64,000 nt of DNA from Hydractinia symbiolongicarpus (GCF_029227915.1 NC_079888.1:13313001-13377000), one strand, 5' to 3'; positions 34,880 through 47,162 are shown, counted from the first letter of the stretch. The notes: generated by a model not told the origin, from the sequence alone. Numbers and translations: made by a program.

Positions 34880-35206
34880 ATCTATGTATAGCGTGAAGCT
34901 CTGTTCAAGAAAATGTCTCCGATCATGCGCCTTTGACAAACGGTTAATGAGATTTAGATACAGGTTTTAAAATTTTGCTGACGTCAGCAAAGTTCTTCTC
35001 CAAAGAACAAAAAAATTTGTATACTTGTTGCCTTCATCGTAAAAATCTGAAAACACTGATCAAGAAAATGAATAGACTTGTGATGACGTCATCAACGTTT
35101 TGATTCCAAAATGGGTTGAAGGACCACGGTTCAGTTTTTTGAGGGTTTCAAAAATAATATTCACTTTGCTGGGCACAGACGGACACAACTTTTGTATTAT
35201 CTTTTA
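34880..35206 (+). repeat. Helitron-associated repeat next to the mini-Helitron
   Basis: Contains 'gatcatgcgcctttgacaaa' followed by 'cggtt', shared with 16318-16350, and 'atgacgtcatcaa', also present near 63583. It leads directly into the mini-Helitron at 35207, as if one element had inserted into a relative or the two were parts of a longer one. Confidence 0.4.
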
Positions 35207-35330
35207 TCTATATTATATTACCCGTATATGTCTGTCTGTCACGCAAAATGGTAACAGCAGTAGCGAGGTACACAAAATGCATTAATAAACAACGATGAAC
35301 CCGTGGATGTATTCACGGGTTATTGACTAG
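35207..35330 (+). mobile_element. Mini-Helitron, 124 bp, complete
   Basis: Begins TCTATATTATATTACCCGTA and ends ...TTATTGACTAG between flanking A (35206) and T (35331). The hairpin CCCGTG-gatgtatt-CACGGG (35300-35319) stands 11 bases before the end. These are the three hallmarks of a Helitron end: TC start, hairpin and CTAG, inserted in an AT dinucleotide. It aligns throughout with 19752-19866. Confidence 0.85.
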
Positions 35331-36157
35331 TTATATAGATTAGGTTTTCCTTAAAAACTTATTCGTTTACCATTTTCTGAAAAACCTACACATTTTTTTG
35401 CAGACTACAAAAAGTTTGATGCAATATTTTTCAACATTCTGTTTATATTTCCAGTATTTCACTGATTCACGACCCAAAGAGTTAAACTGTACTTACTCAA
35501 ATTAATTTTCTCTAAAGTTAGAAGTATATATAAAAATGTTGCAAGCAAATCTTTCAACAAATGAATAACAAAAACAACAGAGCACCCCGCAATAACACAT
35601 TTTAAGCAGCTGCCATATTTGTTTATAATGATCGGTAATAAATGATTGTATTTATGCTCACGTGCTTCAACTTAGTAAAGATGGTGCCAATGTTTGGTGT
35701 GACTGTTGTGTAGCGGTCAGCTGCAAAAACATTAGTCTATTTTAAAAACAAGTTAAAGTTTTATAAAAGATAAGTAACAATTTAACTGACAACATCTTCT
35801 GATGATAGCATCAGTCATAAACTAAATATATTAAGCTCTAGCTTATCCCTCGCCCCAGTTTATTGCTTTCTCATTGGTCTAGAAATATTTGCCACTAAAG
35901 CTTGGTTTCCATCTGGTGCTAATTTGCGATAAGCATGTGCTCTAATTGGAGTTAATTTTTTAACGCATAATGAAAACATCCAGCTAAATATAAGTTTATT
36001 TTGATATTTTATGTCAGCTGGTGCAACGTTTACATTATGCATGCCTCAAGGCTGCAATAAAATTAAGAGTCGGAAAACGGCAAACGAACATGTAAGGACA
36101 GCCTTAGTATTGAACAAAAAAAAATTGGTATATTGTAAAAAACGTAATGTAAACTAA
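35331..36157. other. No confident feature
   Basis: AT-rich. The block at 35895-35960 ('tggtttccatctggtgctaa' onwards) looks like part of an interspersed element, but no second copy is in the window to confirm it. Confidence 0.35.
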
Positions 36158-36613
36158 GAGGGTGCCGATAAGCCGCAAACGCCCGCATATATAAGGGAGA
36201 TTTCGGGCGACTTTTCGAATTAAATTGTCGCCCGGAAACCGCCCGCACTTTTCCGAACTCGCCCGGAACATTCCCGAAATGCAATCCCTTGTAAACATAC
36301 CATGCGGACGATAGTTGGAAGAAGGCGCCTGAAGATAAAGGAGTTATAAAGTTTATATATAAGTTATTTATCAAGTAAATCTTATTTTAAACTATCAAAA
36401 ACAGTTCTTTTAAGAACTTCGCTACCACATAGTAAGTTTATTTTAATTTTTATAGTTTTTTGAATCATTAGTGTCTGTTTTTCTTTTCTTCTTCGGGCAT
36501 TGTTCGGGTCTATTCGGGGGTTTTCGGGCAAACACTTGATTTTTTTAAAAAACGCTGAACTCGCCCGAAAACGCCCGCACTTTTTACGGCGTATGCGGCT
36601 TATCGGCACCCTC
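36158..36613. mobile_element. 456-bp MITE with perfect 20-bp terminal inverted repeats
   Basis: The left end GAGGGTGCCGATAAGCCGCA (36158-36177) is exactly inverted at 36594-36613. Inside, CGCCCG/CGGGCG motifs are repeated many times in both directions near each end, giving GC-rich sub-terminal regions round an AT-rich core. No coding sequence. I could not define a target-site duplication. Confidence 0.85.
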
Positions 36614-37104
36614 GTGCACCCTAATTCTGGAGGTGAATATATTCTGGAAGGTATATTAATATCTTTTTTAACAGCTATGTTTAGTCCCTTCTGAAGCTTT
36701 CTAACAATAACCAGCAGGAGAACGGTTTCAAGACTCTCAAAAACGATATCTGCACACGAGATTGAATATTTCTGCTAGCCTGCAAACCATGCCATGTGAT
36801 AAAGTGATGTGATAAATTACCACCGAAGGCAGCTTTTCACGAGGAAGCATGTTGAAAACACAAAATGTGGCTTTTTGCTTTATTATTTCGAATCTTACTT
36901 AGTAAATTTTAAATTACTAATTCTTAACAGTATAAACAAGATAAGATGAACTTTTTGAAAGTGAGAGGTAATCTTTATTCGTCGTGAAAGTAGGCAAATA
37001 CAGTTGGTTGCGACAAAAAAAATTTTAAACTGACTAAATTTTACAAATTTCACGGAGAATTATTTCACAAAATAAAATTGTTAAGTGATTGTTTCTGGAC
37101 GGGT

Positions 37105-37215
37105 TAATGACGGGCTGTTTTCTATGCTTTTATTTAAACCGTGCTAAAGTTGAGATAAATTTTTTTGGATGTGCGACACGGTTTACCTGTACTTATCACT
37201 TAGCCCAATGTTAAC
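37105..37215 (-). repeat. Reversed copy of the dispersed repeat at 2040-2560
   Basis: Shares, in reverse complement, the blocks for 'gtacaggtaaaccgtgtcgcacatcc' variants, 'aaataaaagca' and the 'cttagccca' region with 2380-2510. Confidence 0.55.
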
Positions 37216-37559
37216 AAATCCGTAAATAAGTGTGACTTATACAATTTATTGTGTTTCTTTACTACCAAGTAGTGCCACTCGACAGAGCACCGAAATGCAC
37301 CAGAGAAAGGGTCAATCTGTACGAGTAGTAGAAACGAGTGTTAAAACCGCATGGGTTTTCTTGTCTATATGATGTTACTGCAAGATTAGAAATGATTTGT
37401 AGATTTGCAAAGTTTCGCTTAGTTTATAAAATTTCATTTTTCATATTTTCGTGTGATTTTTTAAAAAGCCTTTTACAACATTCATGTTACGTTTGGATGT
37501 AAGGTGAACAGCAGACATTCTTTTACCACGGCCATTCAGAAGTGTAGGTATTAAATTCA

Positions 37560-37750
37560 ACAAGATGGCCCGATGTCTTGAAGATTTCCACCATCATCAG
37601 GGATAATAAGTATGGGATTAAAATATGTCATATAGTGTGAGATTATCCTCAGACAACGAAAACGCGATGCATGTTATCTTCAACCAAAGTTTACCAAGTT
37701 TAAAAACAAAGTAAGTCTAGCGTAAATATCTTTTGTTCTGAGGACGAAAC
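37560..37750 (+). repeat. Dispersed repeat, copy 2 (see 32297-32455)
   Basis: Same block order as copy 1. It carries an extra 40-base segment ('gggataataagtatgggatt...') after the 'tttccaccatcatcag' block. Confidence 0.7.
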
Positions 37751-38298
37751 AAGTATATAAGAACATAAGTCTCAAAATTTAAGAACATGTTAAGATTATT
37801 GTAAGGATTTGTTAAGCTTGACTACAAATTTTTTTAACAAAAATATAAAAAAATGTAACAAATTTAAGTGCTACACTCTGTAGCAATTATCAGCAAATTA
37901 TGGTATTACCATAAATTACAGAATAACCGCCCCTTACTGAATAAGCACTACTACTTAATTAACCGCCCTCCCAATTAAGCCCCCCCCCCTTTAATGGGCA
38001 AAATTAAATAAGCTCCCTGCCCAGGCGCTTATTCGTCATTGACGGTAAATTAAGAACATCACACGAATATTTATAGGCTGCATTTCAAAAACGTTAACAA
38101 CATTGCAAAGTCTTTTTTCCATATTCATGTTCTTATAAAAAAAGAATGCCTATATATAAATAAAAATATAAAATATTTTACATATAGTATTCTGTAAAAA
38201 AATAAAAGCTTTAGCTTGATGTCTTTGAAACTGACCTAGAAAATTTTGGACATTGAACTTCTGAATGTTTCAGTATTACGTTACTCAAACTCTATAAG
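37751..38298. other. AT-rich flank with a C-rich MITE-like block
   Basis: 37899-38055 starts 'tatggtattaccataaatta' and ends 'gacggtaaatta', with 'cgcccc', 'ccgccctcc', 'ccccccccccttt' and 'aggcgcttattcg' between. This looks like a degraded inverted-repeat element. Nothing else is seen. Confidence 0.3.
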
Positions 38299-38821
<523 letters not shown>

Positions 38822-39328
38822 ATATCAAAAAATAATTTTTGCGTGTAGTTCCCCTTTAAGTAAAATGTTTGCAAAATAAATAACACCATTGCGTTGACAT
38901 TGAGCTCCATCGTTCGTATTTTCACATCTTCCATATTCACTGGATGTGTTAGTTTCGCAGTAAGACACATCATACAATTAAACGCATCGCGGAGTAATAC
39001 GTTTTGCATCAAATTTATTAGTTTAAATATAAAACTACACAAAAACCTTGACACCTTCCTATTCTAACATTACTCAGCCATCTTAAAGAGGAACATAAAG
39101 CTTAAAGTGCGAGGACGATAGCAAAGGCATAAAACATTATTTAAATCTGTCAAAGATCTGTCAAACACCCAACTCGTCTTTATGGATTCTATTCTCGTTT
39201 TGATAATATCGCTGAATTGAAAACATAAACTCTTCGGATAAATGCTAGAAAGTCAATAAAGAAAAGGATATTTTTAAACATTCTTCAGTAAAATTATTGT
39301 TGTTATAGCTTTTTGTAATGTGGTTTAC

Positions 39329-39577
39329 CTCAGAATTTTTCATTTCTCCGCTATCTGACGATTTTTGTAATCGCAATTCTTCTTCATCTTCTTTTTTGTC
39401 AACAAACCAACAATCTCCAAATGTATTGTCTTCTGTCTCTGCCTTAAAATATGCTTTGTCACAATTTTCGTTGTTTCGACATTCCAACAAGCAGGCGGTT
39501 ATTATCTGTCCTTCGATGTATTTTGTGATCATTCCACTTGTGATAGAAATCATGTTGTGTAGGGTTGTGTATGAATC
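39329..39577 (-). CDS. Putative PAN/apple-like exon of an unknown gene
   Basis: Exactly 83 codons in phase 0 between an AG (39578-39579) and a GAG|GTAAAC donor. The centre reads ACLLECRNNENCDKAYF followed after twelve residues by DCWF. Cysteine spacing C-x3-C-x6-C and a later GxC resembles a PAN/apple module, the small extracellular ligand-binding fold. The acceptor's pyrimidine tract is poor, and flanking exons are not identified; a Cys-containing minus-strand stretch at 38870-38990 could be the next one. The tail is acidic and serine-rich. Confidence 0.35.
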
Positions 39578-39649
39578 CTGTTCAGGTTTATACAAATATG
39601 GTTTAATATTTTTAGACTTTAAAATGCAAGACGTCTTCTTCAACGTTTA

Positions 39650-41049
39650 GTTTTCTTGAGAGACGTGTATGCCGAGAGTCTAAAAACTTTTACTGTATTA
39701 TTTATGAGTTTGTAGAATTTGGAGAATCTGTAAACGTTCTTCAATATATGAGTGGGTTAAACATTACATGTGTTAAAATAAACATGACAAAAATGCCTCA
39801 AATACTATTTTGTTACATATATGTTACGGGAAAATACTCAATTGATAATTATGCATATTCCCCCGTGTATGTATAATGTATAAAGGTTAGGGTTAGAGTT
39901 ACTGTTATTATGCATAACAAGAGGTTAATATCCGAAACTCTTAAATTTATCACAATCCTCCCTGTAATTTATACACATTTTTTATGAGGACAACTTCGAA
40001 AATGTTTTTAAAACATCCTTAGACATATTGGACATTGGACATATTTAAAAGAAGCTACAGAAGTAAAACATTTTTTGTCTTTTAAGTAATATCCCTGAAT
40101 ATAAAGGCTAAACACGACGCCTTTCTGTAACATAGATCGAGGAGGTTTAAAGAGAGGAGATACATCTCAGTAGTTTCTATTGAAACAACATACGTTACCG
40201 ATTTGCAGGTTGCTGTATTATTCTTTGATCGAATTCTCTAAACATTTAATTTGAAATCTCGCGCTTAAATTATAAAATTAGCCGTTTTCCTTTGTTATTT
40301 TTGCATAAATTATATTACTTGGTTAGACCTTTCCACAATGTTTAGGTAATGGCAAACATATCGTAATGCAATCGCCAGTCTAAAATGTTTCAGACTACAA
40401 GAAAACGCATAGCTTATTGTGGGTACAACGCACGTTAAGAAATTACATTGACGACAATGGTAATTCGGTGTTATATTTTAGTATATTAACGAACTTAGTG
40501 TATATATTTTAGTTTTCCGACAACTTGGTTTGTACAAAAAATAAACAGACGTGTAATTAATAGGCCATCCCCATCCACAATAAAACATGCAGATAAATAA
40601 GCTATATCCATATATGCTTTTTAATTAAAGCGACACATGCTTAAACCTTTTTTTTAAAAACCTTAAAACTTGCTCGTCTGGATTCAAGCATAAAAATAGT
40701 ATTAACTACTGTCAATCAAGGGCCAGAATAACAATCAGAAGTTGTTCTGATATAGAAGCAGCAGATTTCGAAGTTTTAAGCGTCGTATATTTCACAGGTT
40801 AAAACTGTAAATTTAATAACATAAATGACTTTAATAAATTTTCGCGATTCCAACAATCTAACCAAAAGTAAAATAGATCTGCTGCTAGGGAGAACTGGAG
40901 AATAAACAGTTAGACGGTAAGCATGACTACTCTAGTTCAGTTATTTAGTCAGTTTGTTTATCATAAGATGTCCATTATCTTTTTCAATAACAATTGTTAT
41001 ACTGTGGATCCAAAGGCCAGCAAAGAAGTCAGTATAAACCTTCTGGAAC
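39650..41049. other. No confident feature
   Basis: AT-rich with only short frames. 39840-39905 repeats 'attatgcatA' phrases. No repeat termini or motifs were recognised. Confidence 0.35.
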
Positions 41050-41218
41050 ATATGCTCACGTTGTATACAAGAGTTCGGAGTTTTTCATATGAAAGAGATA
41101 TACGTGAAAAACACAAAGCTGCTAAGAAGGCTGCAAAAAAAAGAGATCACTTCTAAGAACTGAAATAAAGAAATCAAGCAGCAGCACAGCCATAGGACAC
41201 TGATTGACTTAGTTCCAG
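41050..41218 (+). pseudogene. Short transposon-protein relic (RVRSFS motif)
   Basis: Plus-strand frame reads LLEHMLTLYTRVRSFSYERD followed by a lysine/alanine-rich basic tail. This L.LY.RVRSFS plus basic-tail arrangement is familiar from uncharacterised mobile-element proteins of cnidarians, but I cannot name the superfamily. It is interrupted at its 3' end by the MITE at 41220. Confidence 0.3.
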
Positions 41219-41219
41219 G

Positions 41220-41596
41220 CATGAACTTTAAAAACTGCCATAACGGCTATTTTTATAGCCACACACTTAATAAAAATCATTATTCGGCTTAGCTTACCAA
41301 GTAAAAATAGCTGCTGCTATATAGTAATTTTTTGCAGCTTTAAATAGTAAATATTATTAAATTCTACCAACACTAAACTTTGTAGAAAAAAAAACTTGTA
41401 AAAACAAACAAACTTACCCTTGAGTAGTATTATGGTTTAATCTCCCTAATTCCATAATAAAAATGAAATTGGCATTTCTAGAGTGAACCATCAACAATAG
41501 CCAATCTCTAGTCTTTCAGAATAAGAGAAACCAAAAAATAATGTTTTTTTAACTTTGTGGCTATAAAAATAGCCGTTGTGACAGTTTAAGTTCATG
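41220..41596. mobile_element. 377-bp MITE with about 40-bp imperfect inverted ends
   Basis: The left end 'catgaactttaaaaactg' then 'ccataacggctatttttata' is matched inverted at the right end ('tataaaaatagccgttgtga' then 'cagtttaagttcatg'). The inner 20 bases GGCTATTTTTATAGCC form a palindrome at each end. No coding content. It lies between the relic at 41050 and the P-element relic. Confidence 0.8.
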
Positions 41597-41629
41597 TCCG
41601 GAACTTTTGGGCTTACTGAGTCTTCTTTC

Positions 41630-42575
41630 TTTTCGGTAATGGAGTGTCATCAATGATGTTAAATTTACTGTTTGTCCCCTGAACATTCCCATCAATAGGT
41701 CTTCGGAAAATTGAGCTTTGATGATATTATCATTATACCCAACATCTCTTACAGAAGGATTATCACGACGAGATCCAATTGCACGTTGTCTACGAAAATA
41801 GTTTTCTAAGTCATCCTAGCAAAGTCTATCTGAAAGAATATATGGTACACCATGTTCTAAAAGGAATTTAACAACTTCTTTAATTGAATTGACTGTAATT
41901 TTTTGTCCTTCGTGTGTCTGCCAAGAAATAAGCATATTTGATTTTGCATTTTTTGTAAAGTTTCCGTCACGTTCTTCAATAGATTCTTTTCGTAATGTAA
42001 AATAGGAAAGGAAATCATCTAACCATGCAAAACATGTACATCATTAACAGACTCTAAGGCTTTAAAAATGGCTTTCTTTTCAACTAATGTTCAAAAGTGT
42101 TCTTTACGTTCAAACAATCAAAAAATTTATCCATCATGAGACAAAATTGTGCTGCACCAGCTGCTTCAGGTGGACCGAATTGATTCAAAACACTATCAAC
42201 AGTTTCACTAAGGACTTGAGCGGCAAGACGAAGTGGTTTGACCAATACTTTTTTGTGGAAGATTGAGATGAGGTAGCTCTCCTTCTTTCAAGCTTTTGCG
42301 AGTTGAATAAACCCAGATTTGTTCTGGAGAAAAATGACGTTCACATATATATAATTTAAATGTTTTGATGCGTTTTTTTCAGCTGATCATCAATGACCCT
42401 ATCTTTCGTAATAATGCTAATAAGTTCCTTCCCCCATTTCTTGTTTACATCACTATTGGGTAATGGAACTTTAAAAATACTGAACTCTTTGTTTCTCCGT
42501 GATGTAGGGCATCCAAATATAGCACAATTTTCACCAGGTATAGTAAAAATTGCAACAAATAACCGAAATACCAAG
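41630..42575 (-). pseudogene. P-element-like transposase relic with THAP domain
   Basis: At 42575-42300 (minus) a THAP zinc-binding domain is visible: CAIFGCPTSRRNKEFSIFKVP, a Trp (NKKWGKEL) and YICERHFSPE, the C2CH pattern. After frameshifts the sequence continues LSETVDSVLNQFGPPEAAGA and KPLESVNDV. The C-terminal P-transposase block DLENYFRRQRAIGSRRDNPS, then VRDVGYN, lies near 41730-41815. THAP plus this C-terminal block is the architecture of P elements and THAP9. Multiple stops and frameshifts, and the catalytic middle is largely gone. The inactive copy is on the same strand as the nearby POGLUT1 gene but separate from it. Confidence 0.75.
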
Positions 42576-42599
42576 CAAGAAGTCCAAACAACAGCTCAA

Positions 42600-43177
42600 A
42601 CAACAGTTAAAAATACGCCATTTTGAACTTCTGTGCAGGATCGGAGGTTTGGGCGCCAGTATATCTCGCCCATAAAGACATGAGAACAATAGATCATTGT
42701 TTCTTACCAGACTATCTTTTTTCTTATGACTATGGTAAAAACGATAAATTAACAAAGCTTGTTTCTTCAAGTAGATGAACTTTTAAAAATTAAGGAGAAC
42801 GTTTTCTTAATTTTGAATTTAATTTCTATTATATGACGCCCAATTGTAAAAGTATCGTAGGTAACCTTTAAGTCAAAGCCTGCTTTTCTGCCAAACTGCT
42901 TTTCTTCTGCAATCACAGGCGACACAGAGAATAAATGTTTTCCAGTCATGTTTCTTCTTAGCAACATTGCTCAACTTCATTCCGCAATCATATATTCAAG
43001 CCTTCCATTTACTTGCTGCAAGTCAATACAAAACTTTCTTAGCCTTTAGACATGTTGAATCCTACCCTATCAAACCGACTGGCTGGCAATAACAATAGGA
43101 AGAGTAAATTATTCCTACACACCCATCCCCTAATATCAATCTTTCTTTCACCGTAAATTTCGACAACTTCTTGTTAA
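42600..43177. other. No confident feature
   Basis: AT-rich; only short frames on both strands that show no motifs. Confidence 0.35.
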
Positions 43178-43345
43178 AGAGAGTCCAAAAGTCCACACCT
43201 CGGCGAGATGTTTCTCGACGTCATAATTCTTTTGTTTTAAAGAGAGTCCAAAAGGCCACACCTCGGCGAGATTTTTCTCGACGTCATAATTCTTTTGTTT
43301 TTCTTTTGTTTAAGAGAGTCCAAAAGTCGACTATTTTTACGGCAG
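43178..43345 (+). repeat. 63-bp tandem repeat, two full copies and a partial third
   Basis: Copies begin with 'agagagtccaaaa' at 43178 and 43241; a truncated third starts at 43313. Each contains 'cctcggcgagat', a short spacer and 'ctcgacgtcataattc'. Because 63 is a multiple of three, one plus-strand frame stays open (RVQKSTPRRDVSRRHNSFVL repeated), but I find no evidence that it is a gene. Confidence 0.85.
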
Positions 43346-43399
43346 AAAACAGAGGAATCGAGAGAAAAAAGTCAGCGAAATGCGGCAAAATGTAGTTCG

Positions 43400-44389
43400 A
43401 CTACTGTAAGAACCATAGTACTTCGAGTCGAGCCTCGGCAAACACTCCTGAGTGGAGATAAAAATATTACCTCGGATCCTGGGTGCAAAGGAATCTTATT
43501 AAACGCTTATAATAAAAATTATGCGTTGCTTTAAATCAATTTCTACATTTAGATATACATGATTTTCTCAATGGCAAAATTTCTCCTTAGGCGATTGCCG
43601 AAGTGGCCGAAGTCTAAATCCACCCCTGTAAATTATATTTCCTTTCCGAAAAGAAATGACCATTACATCTGAAAAAAAAAACACTTTCATTTTTAAAAAT
43701 GTATACCATCCTGTTCTGTTTCTGCAAGTCACAGAGAAATGTTAAACGACTTGAAAGTTCTATTTCTCTGGTATTCTCAGTCACTTCTTTGCGTATAAAA
43801 AATTTAAAAGGACAACCTTCTGAATATTCATCGCCTCGGAAGTGTGAAAGTATCACCATCATTATGAGTATGCCTGAAAGGTGTGATATTTTAAAAAACT
43901 TTTAAAACACTTTTTCGTAGTGTTTTTTTTTTCGTATACCATCTATTACATTTCAAATCTCTTTTACAAAACTACAGAAGATATACAAGGAAGAGTGCTA
44001 CTGTGCTGTAGCCAACGTGTTTATTTAAAAGCGATTTTTTTTTATTTTTAAAAAATCAACGATTCTCTAGATATTACATCTTAAAGACGAAAGTTTAAGT
44101 TAAAAAATGGCTTTTTTATAAAAAGTAAAATAAATCAAAAACGGGGACTTTGTGAAAAATAATTAAAAAATCGTCGAATGAGATTTGGAAACCAAGTATT
44201 TTTGTAAATGAAGTCACTTTTTTGAAGGCAGGTGTGTTTCAAAAATGTCTCTGTACTTTTCACAAGTTAAAAAGTTTCAAATTATTTTTATACCATTTGA
44301 TAGGCGGTTGAAAATGCTTTTTGGTGATGTATGAATGAATAAACTTTGATTAACTATCGCTGAAAAAATCGCGATTTAAAAAACCATGC
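43400..44389. other. No confident feature
   Basis: AT-rich sequence with poly-T tracts; 5' flank of the BEL/Pao relic. No long terminal repeat was recognised. Confidence 0.35.
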
Positions 44390-46722
44390 TCAAAACGTAT
44401 ACCGTCACCTTAAAGATCGTTTAGCAGAAGCAAGTTTTAATATGCGTAAACTTCAGTCCAATGCTCCAAAACTTGCAGCTCTCGTTAACGAACGTTACAA
44501 AGGGCCTCTTGAAGTAAACCATGAAGGCAACACAACAAAAGTTTTGGGATTACAGTGGCTTAAAGATAGTGAGAAAATTGGGTTTAATTTTGAGGAGATA
44601 AAACCGAAATTTCATGCGAAGCCCGATACAACGTAACGCAACGTATTACAAGCAATAGCGTCTATTTTTGATCCACTTGGCTTGATAAATCCTATTATCG
44701 TTAAAATGAAAACCCTTTTCAAGATTTATATATTAAGAATGTAAAGTGGGATTCTCCTTTATCGGAAGATCACTTAGAGATATGGTCAGGTTTTGTGCAA
44801 CACGAAGTCCCCTCTATTCAAATTGATAGAAGTTATTGTTATAATGATGAGAACGTTCCGTAAAGTCTGTCCAATTACATGGTTTTAGTGACGCCTCTAA
44901 AGCAGCATACGGATGTTGTGTTTATATTCGATTTGAAAAAGAATCAGGTAAGATTAAAACTGATTTGGTACCGAGTAAATCGCGTGTTGCTCCAACTAAG
45001 TCACAAACCATACCTCGCTTAGAATTATTGGGGGCTTTAATGTTAGCAAGACTGTTGGATACAGTCTCCCGTGTTTTAAACAATGCTTATCCAATCGAAC
45101 ATATATTTGCATGGATTGATTCTAGTGTTGTGTATTCTTGGATTAAAAACAGTGATAAAATTTATAAACCTTTTATACAAAATAGATTGACTGAGATAAG
45201 ATTATTATATGTAAATTGCTTAAAATTAGATGGCACTAATGATAATCCCGCCGATATTAGTTCCAGAGGTTCTTCGCCATTAAAGCTCCCCACTGGGAGT
45301 CTCTGGTTTGAGGGTCCAGGTTTTCTAACTTTACCAGAATACGAGTGGCCGCGTCTGCAAGTTGGAGACAAGTTCTTGCCGGAGTCTTCATGTGAAGAGA
45401 AAATTTTATTGAATGTTAAATCAGAGCTCACGTGTTTAAAAAGTGACTCTGATGTAGTTTATCTGAGATCATTAAAGTTGATAATTATAATAGTTTTAAA
45501 AAATTGGTGAAAGGGAGTGACCCGAAGATTTGTCAGTCAGATTAAGTTTGCGAGATTCAAGTGGTTAAAACTGTTTCAGTGCAAGGTCCAGAATAACAAG
45601 AATTTTGAAGTGGAAAAAGTAAAACTTCTGCGATGTAAAGGCCGTGTACAAAATTCACCTTTACCATACGACACTCGGCATCCAGTGTTTTTACCTACAC
45701 AATGTGAGCTTTTGCCTCTTGTTTCGGATTTACATCGTGCTGTTGGTCATAACAGACCACGTGACACTCTTTGTCACGTGCGAAAACAATTTTGGATACC
45801 GCGTCTCAGACAAGTTGTTAGAAATTTATTACGTAACTGCACATTGTGTAAAAGATACGAAAGTAAAGCGTTTACTTACCCAAGTACTTCGGCGTTACCT
45901 GATTTTCGTTTGTCGTTGAACTTTGACTTCACAAAGATTGGAATCGATTATGCAAGTCCGTTGTACATATGAGATATTCATTCACGTTCTGATGTACATA
46001 AAGCGTGGATTTGTTTGGTTACTTGTGCTAGCGGTAGAGCTGTTTATTTGGATATTAGTACTTATTTGTCGGCTTCAGCTTGTGTTAATGTTTTAAAACG
46101 TTTTGAAAATAAAAATGGAGCTCCGAAAGTTATCAACTCAGACAATGGTTCTAACTTTATTAGTAAAGAAGTTCAACATTTTGCATATCACATGGCATTA
46201 AGTGGTGTTTTAATATTGAAGCTGCGGCCTGGCAGGGTGGATATTTCGAAGGGCTAATTCAGTCTCTTAAATGTTGTTTGAAAAAAGTACTTTTTAAAAC
46301 TTTAGTTGATTATGAAGAGATGTTGACTATTTTGTCAGCAATTGAACGCATACTTAATAACCGTCCTTTGACGTTTATTTACGACGATGTTAACGAAGGC
46401 CTATTAACTCTGAATCAATTAATATACGGAAAAAAACGATGTTGTTCTTATACACGATGATGTTAAAACTAGAGCAAAATGGAAAATAGGTCGGGTAACG
46501 GAATTGTTGAAAAGCAAGGACGCTCGTATACGAAAGGTATTAGTCGCAACTAACAACAATCGTAAAACGCTAATTACACGCATTTTGAACAAATTTTATC
46601 CCGTTAAACAGTCTGACTACGAGAATGACAAGGAAGATAACGACGAAATTAAAATTGACTTTATAAACGAAGATGACATCATCGTTTTTGGTGGGGAGTG
46701 TTCATTATTTATGTATTTTTAA
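44390..46722 (+). pseudogene. BEL/Pao-type LTR retrotransposon relic: end of RT, RNase H, integrase
   Basis: The order of blocks is that of a BEL/Pao pol gene. VLGLQWLKDSEKIGFNF and SIFDPLGLINPI mark the end of reverse transcriptase (44540-44700). HGFSDASKAAYGCC and AWIDSSVVYSWI are RNase H (44880-45145). A HRAVGH...CTLCKR zinc finger opens the integrase (45735-45855), followed by the aspartates in IGIDYASP and INSDNGSNF and, after a frameshift near 46235, the GGYFEGLIQSLK region with the catalytic Glu. The protein end, WKIGRVTELLKSKDARIRKV, finishes at 46722. Gag, protease and the RT active site are missing, as are both LTRs. At least four frameshifts or stops leave it dead. Confidence 0.85.
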
Positions 46723-46851
46723 CATGTGACTATTAAAGCCACGTGTGACGAATGTGATGTATACTTTTTAGATGCCTCAGCAGTACAGAAAATATTTTGT
46801 CGTTATAAGACACGTTTTCATGAGTTCCTTTTCACGAGATATTACACAGAA

Positions 46852-46998
46852 CACATAAAAGCATCTCACTCACCAGCTGACACGCGGAGCACATAAAAAT
46901 ATCTCACTCACCAGTTGACCCACAGAACACATAAAAACATCCCACTCACTAGCTGGCACACAGCACATAAAAACATCTCACTCACCACCTGACACTCC
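46852..46998 (+). repeat. 36-38-bp tandem repeat, four copies
   Basis: Units start with 'cacataaaa' at 46852, 46890, 46928 and 46964 and continue with 'catctcactcaccagctgac'. They lie just downstream of the BEL/Pao relic and run into the SINE tail. Confidence 0.9.
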
Positions 46999-47065
46999 AA
47001 CACTGAAGTAGCTATCCTGTATAAATATTTGGAATAATAATATTAATAATAATAATAATAATAAT
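46999..47065 (+). mobile_element. SINE 3' fragment with (AAT)n tail
   Basis: 'caacactgaagtagctatcc', 'tgtataaatatttgg' and AAT repeats match the last 70 bases of the SINE at 3685-3945. No tRNA-like head is present, so it is a 5'-truncated copy. Confidence 0.75.
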
Positions 47066-47162
47066 TTATTTTTATTAACTGCAAAAGTTTTCTCGCGCAA
47101 AAAATTCTAATTTCTCAGAATCGCGAATGGCGTGATTTTTTAAGCTGGATCGGCTTCTTGTT

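Noticed and set aside
38870-38990. Minus-strand Cys-containing stretch resembling an EGF module next to the PAN-like exon
   Set aside because: Only four cysteines with atypical spacing and no good donor site; not enough to call.
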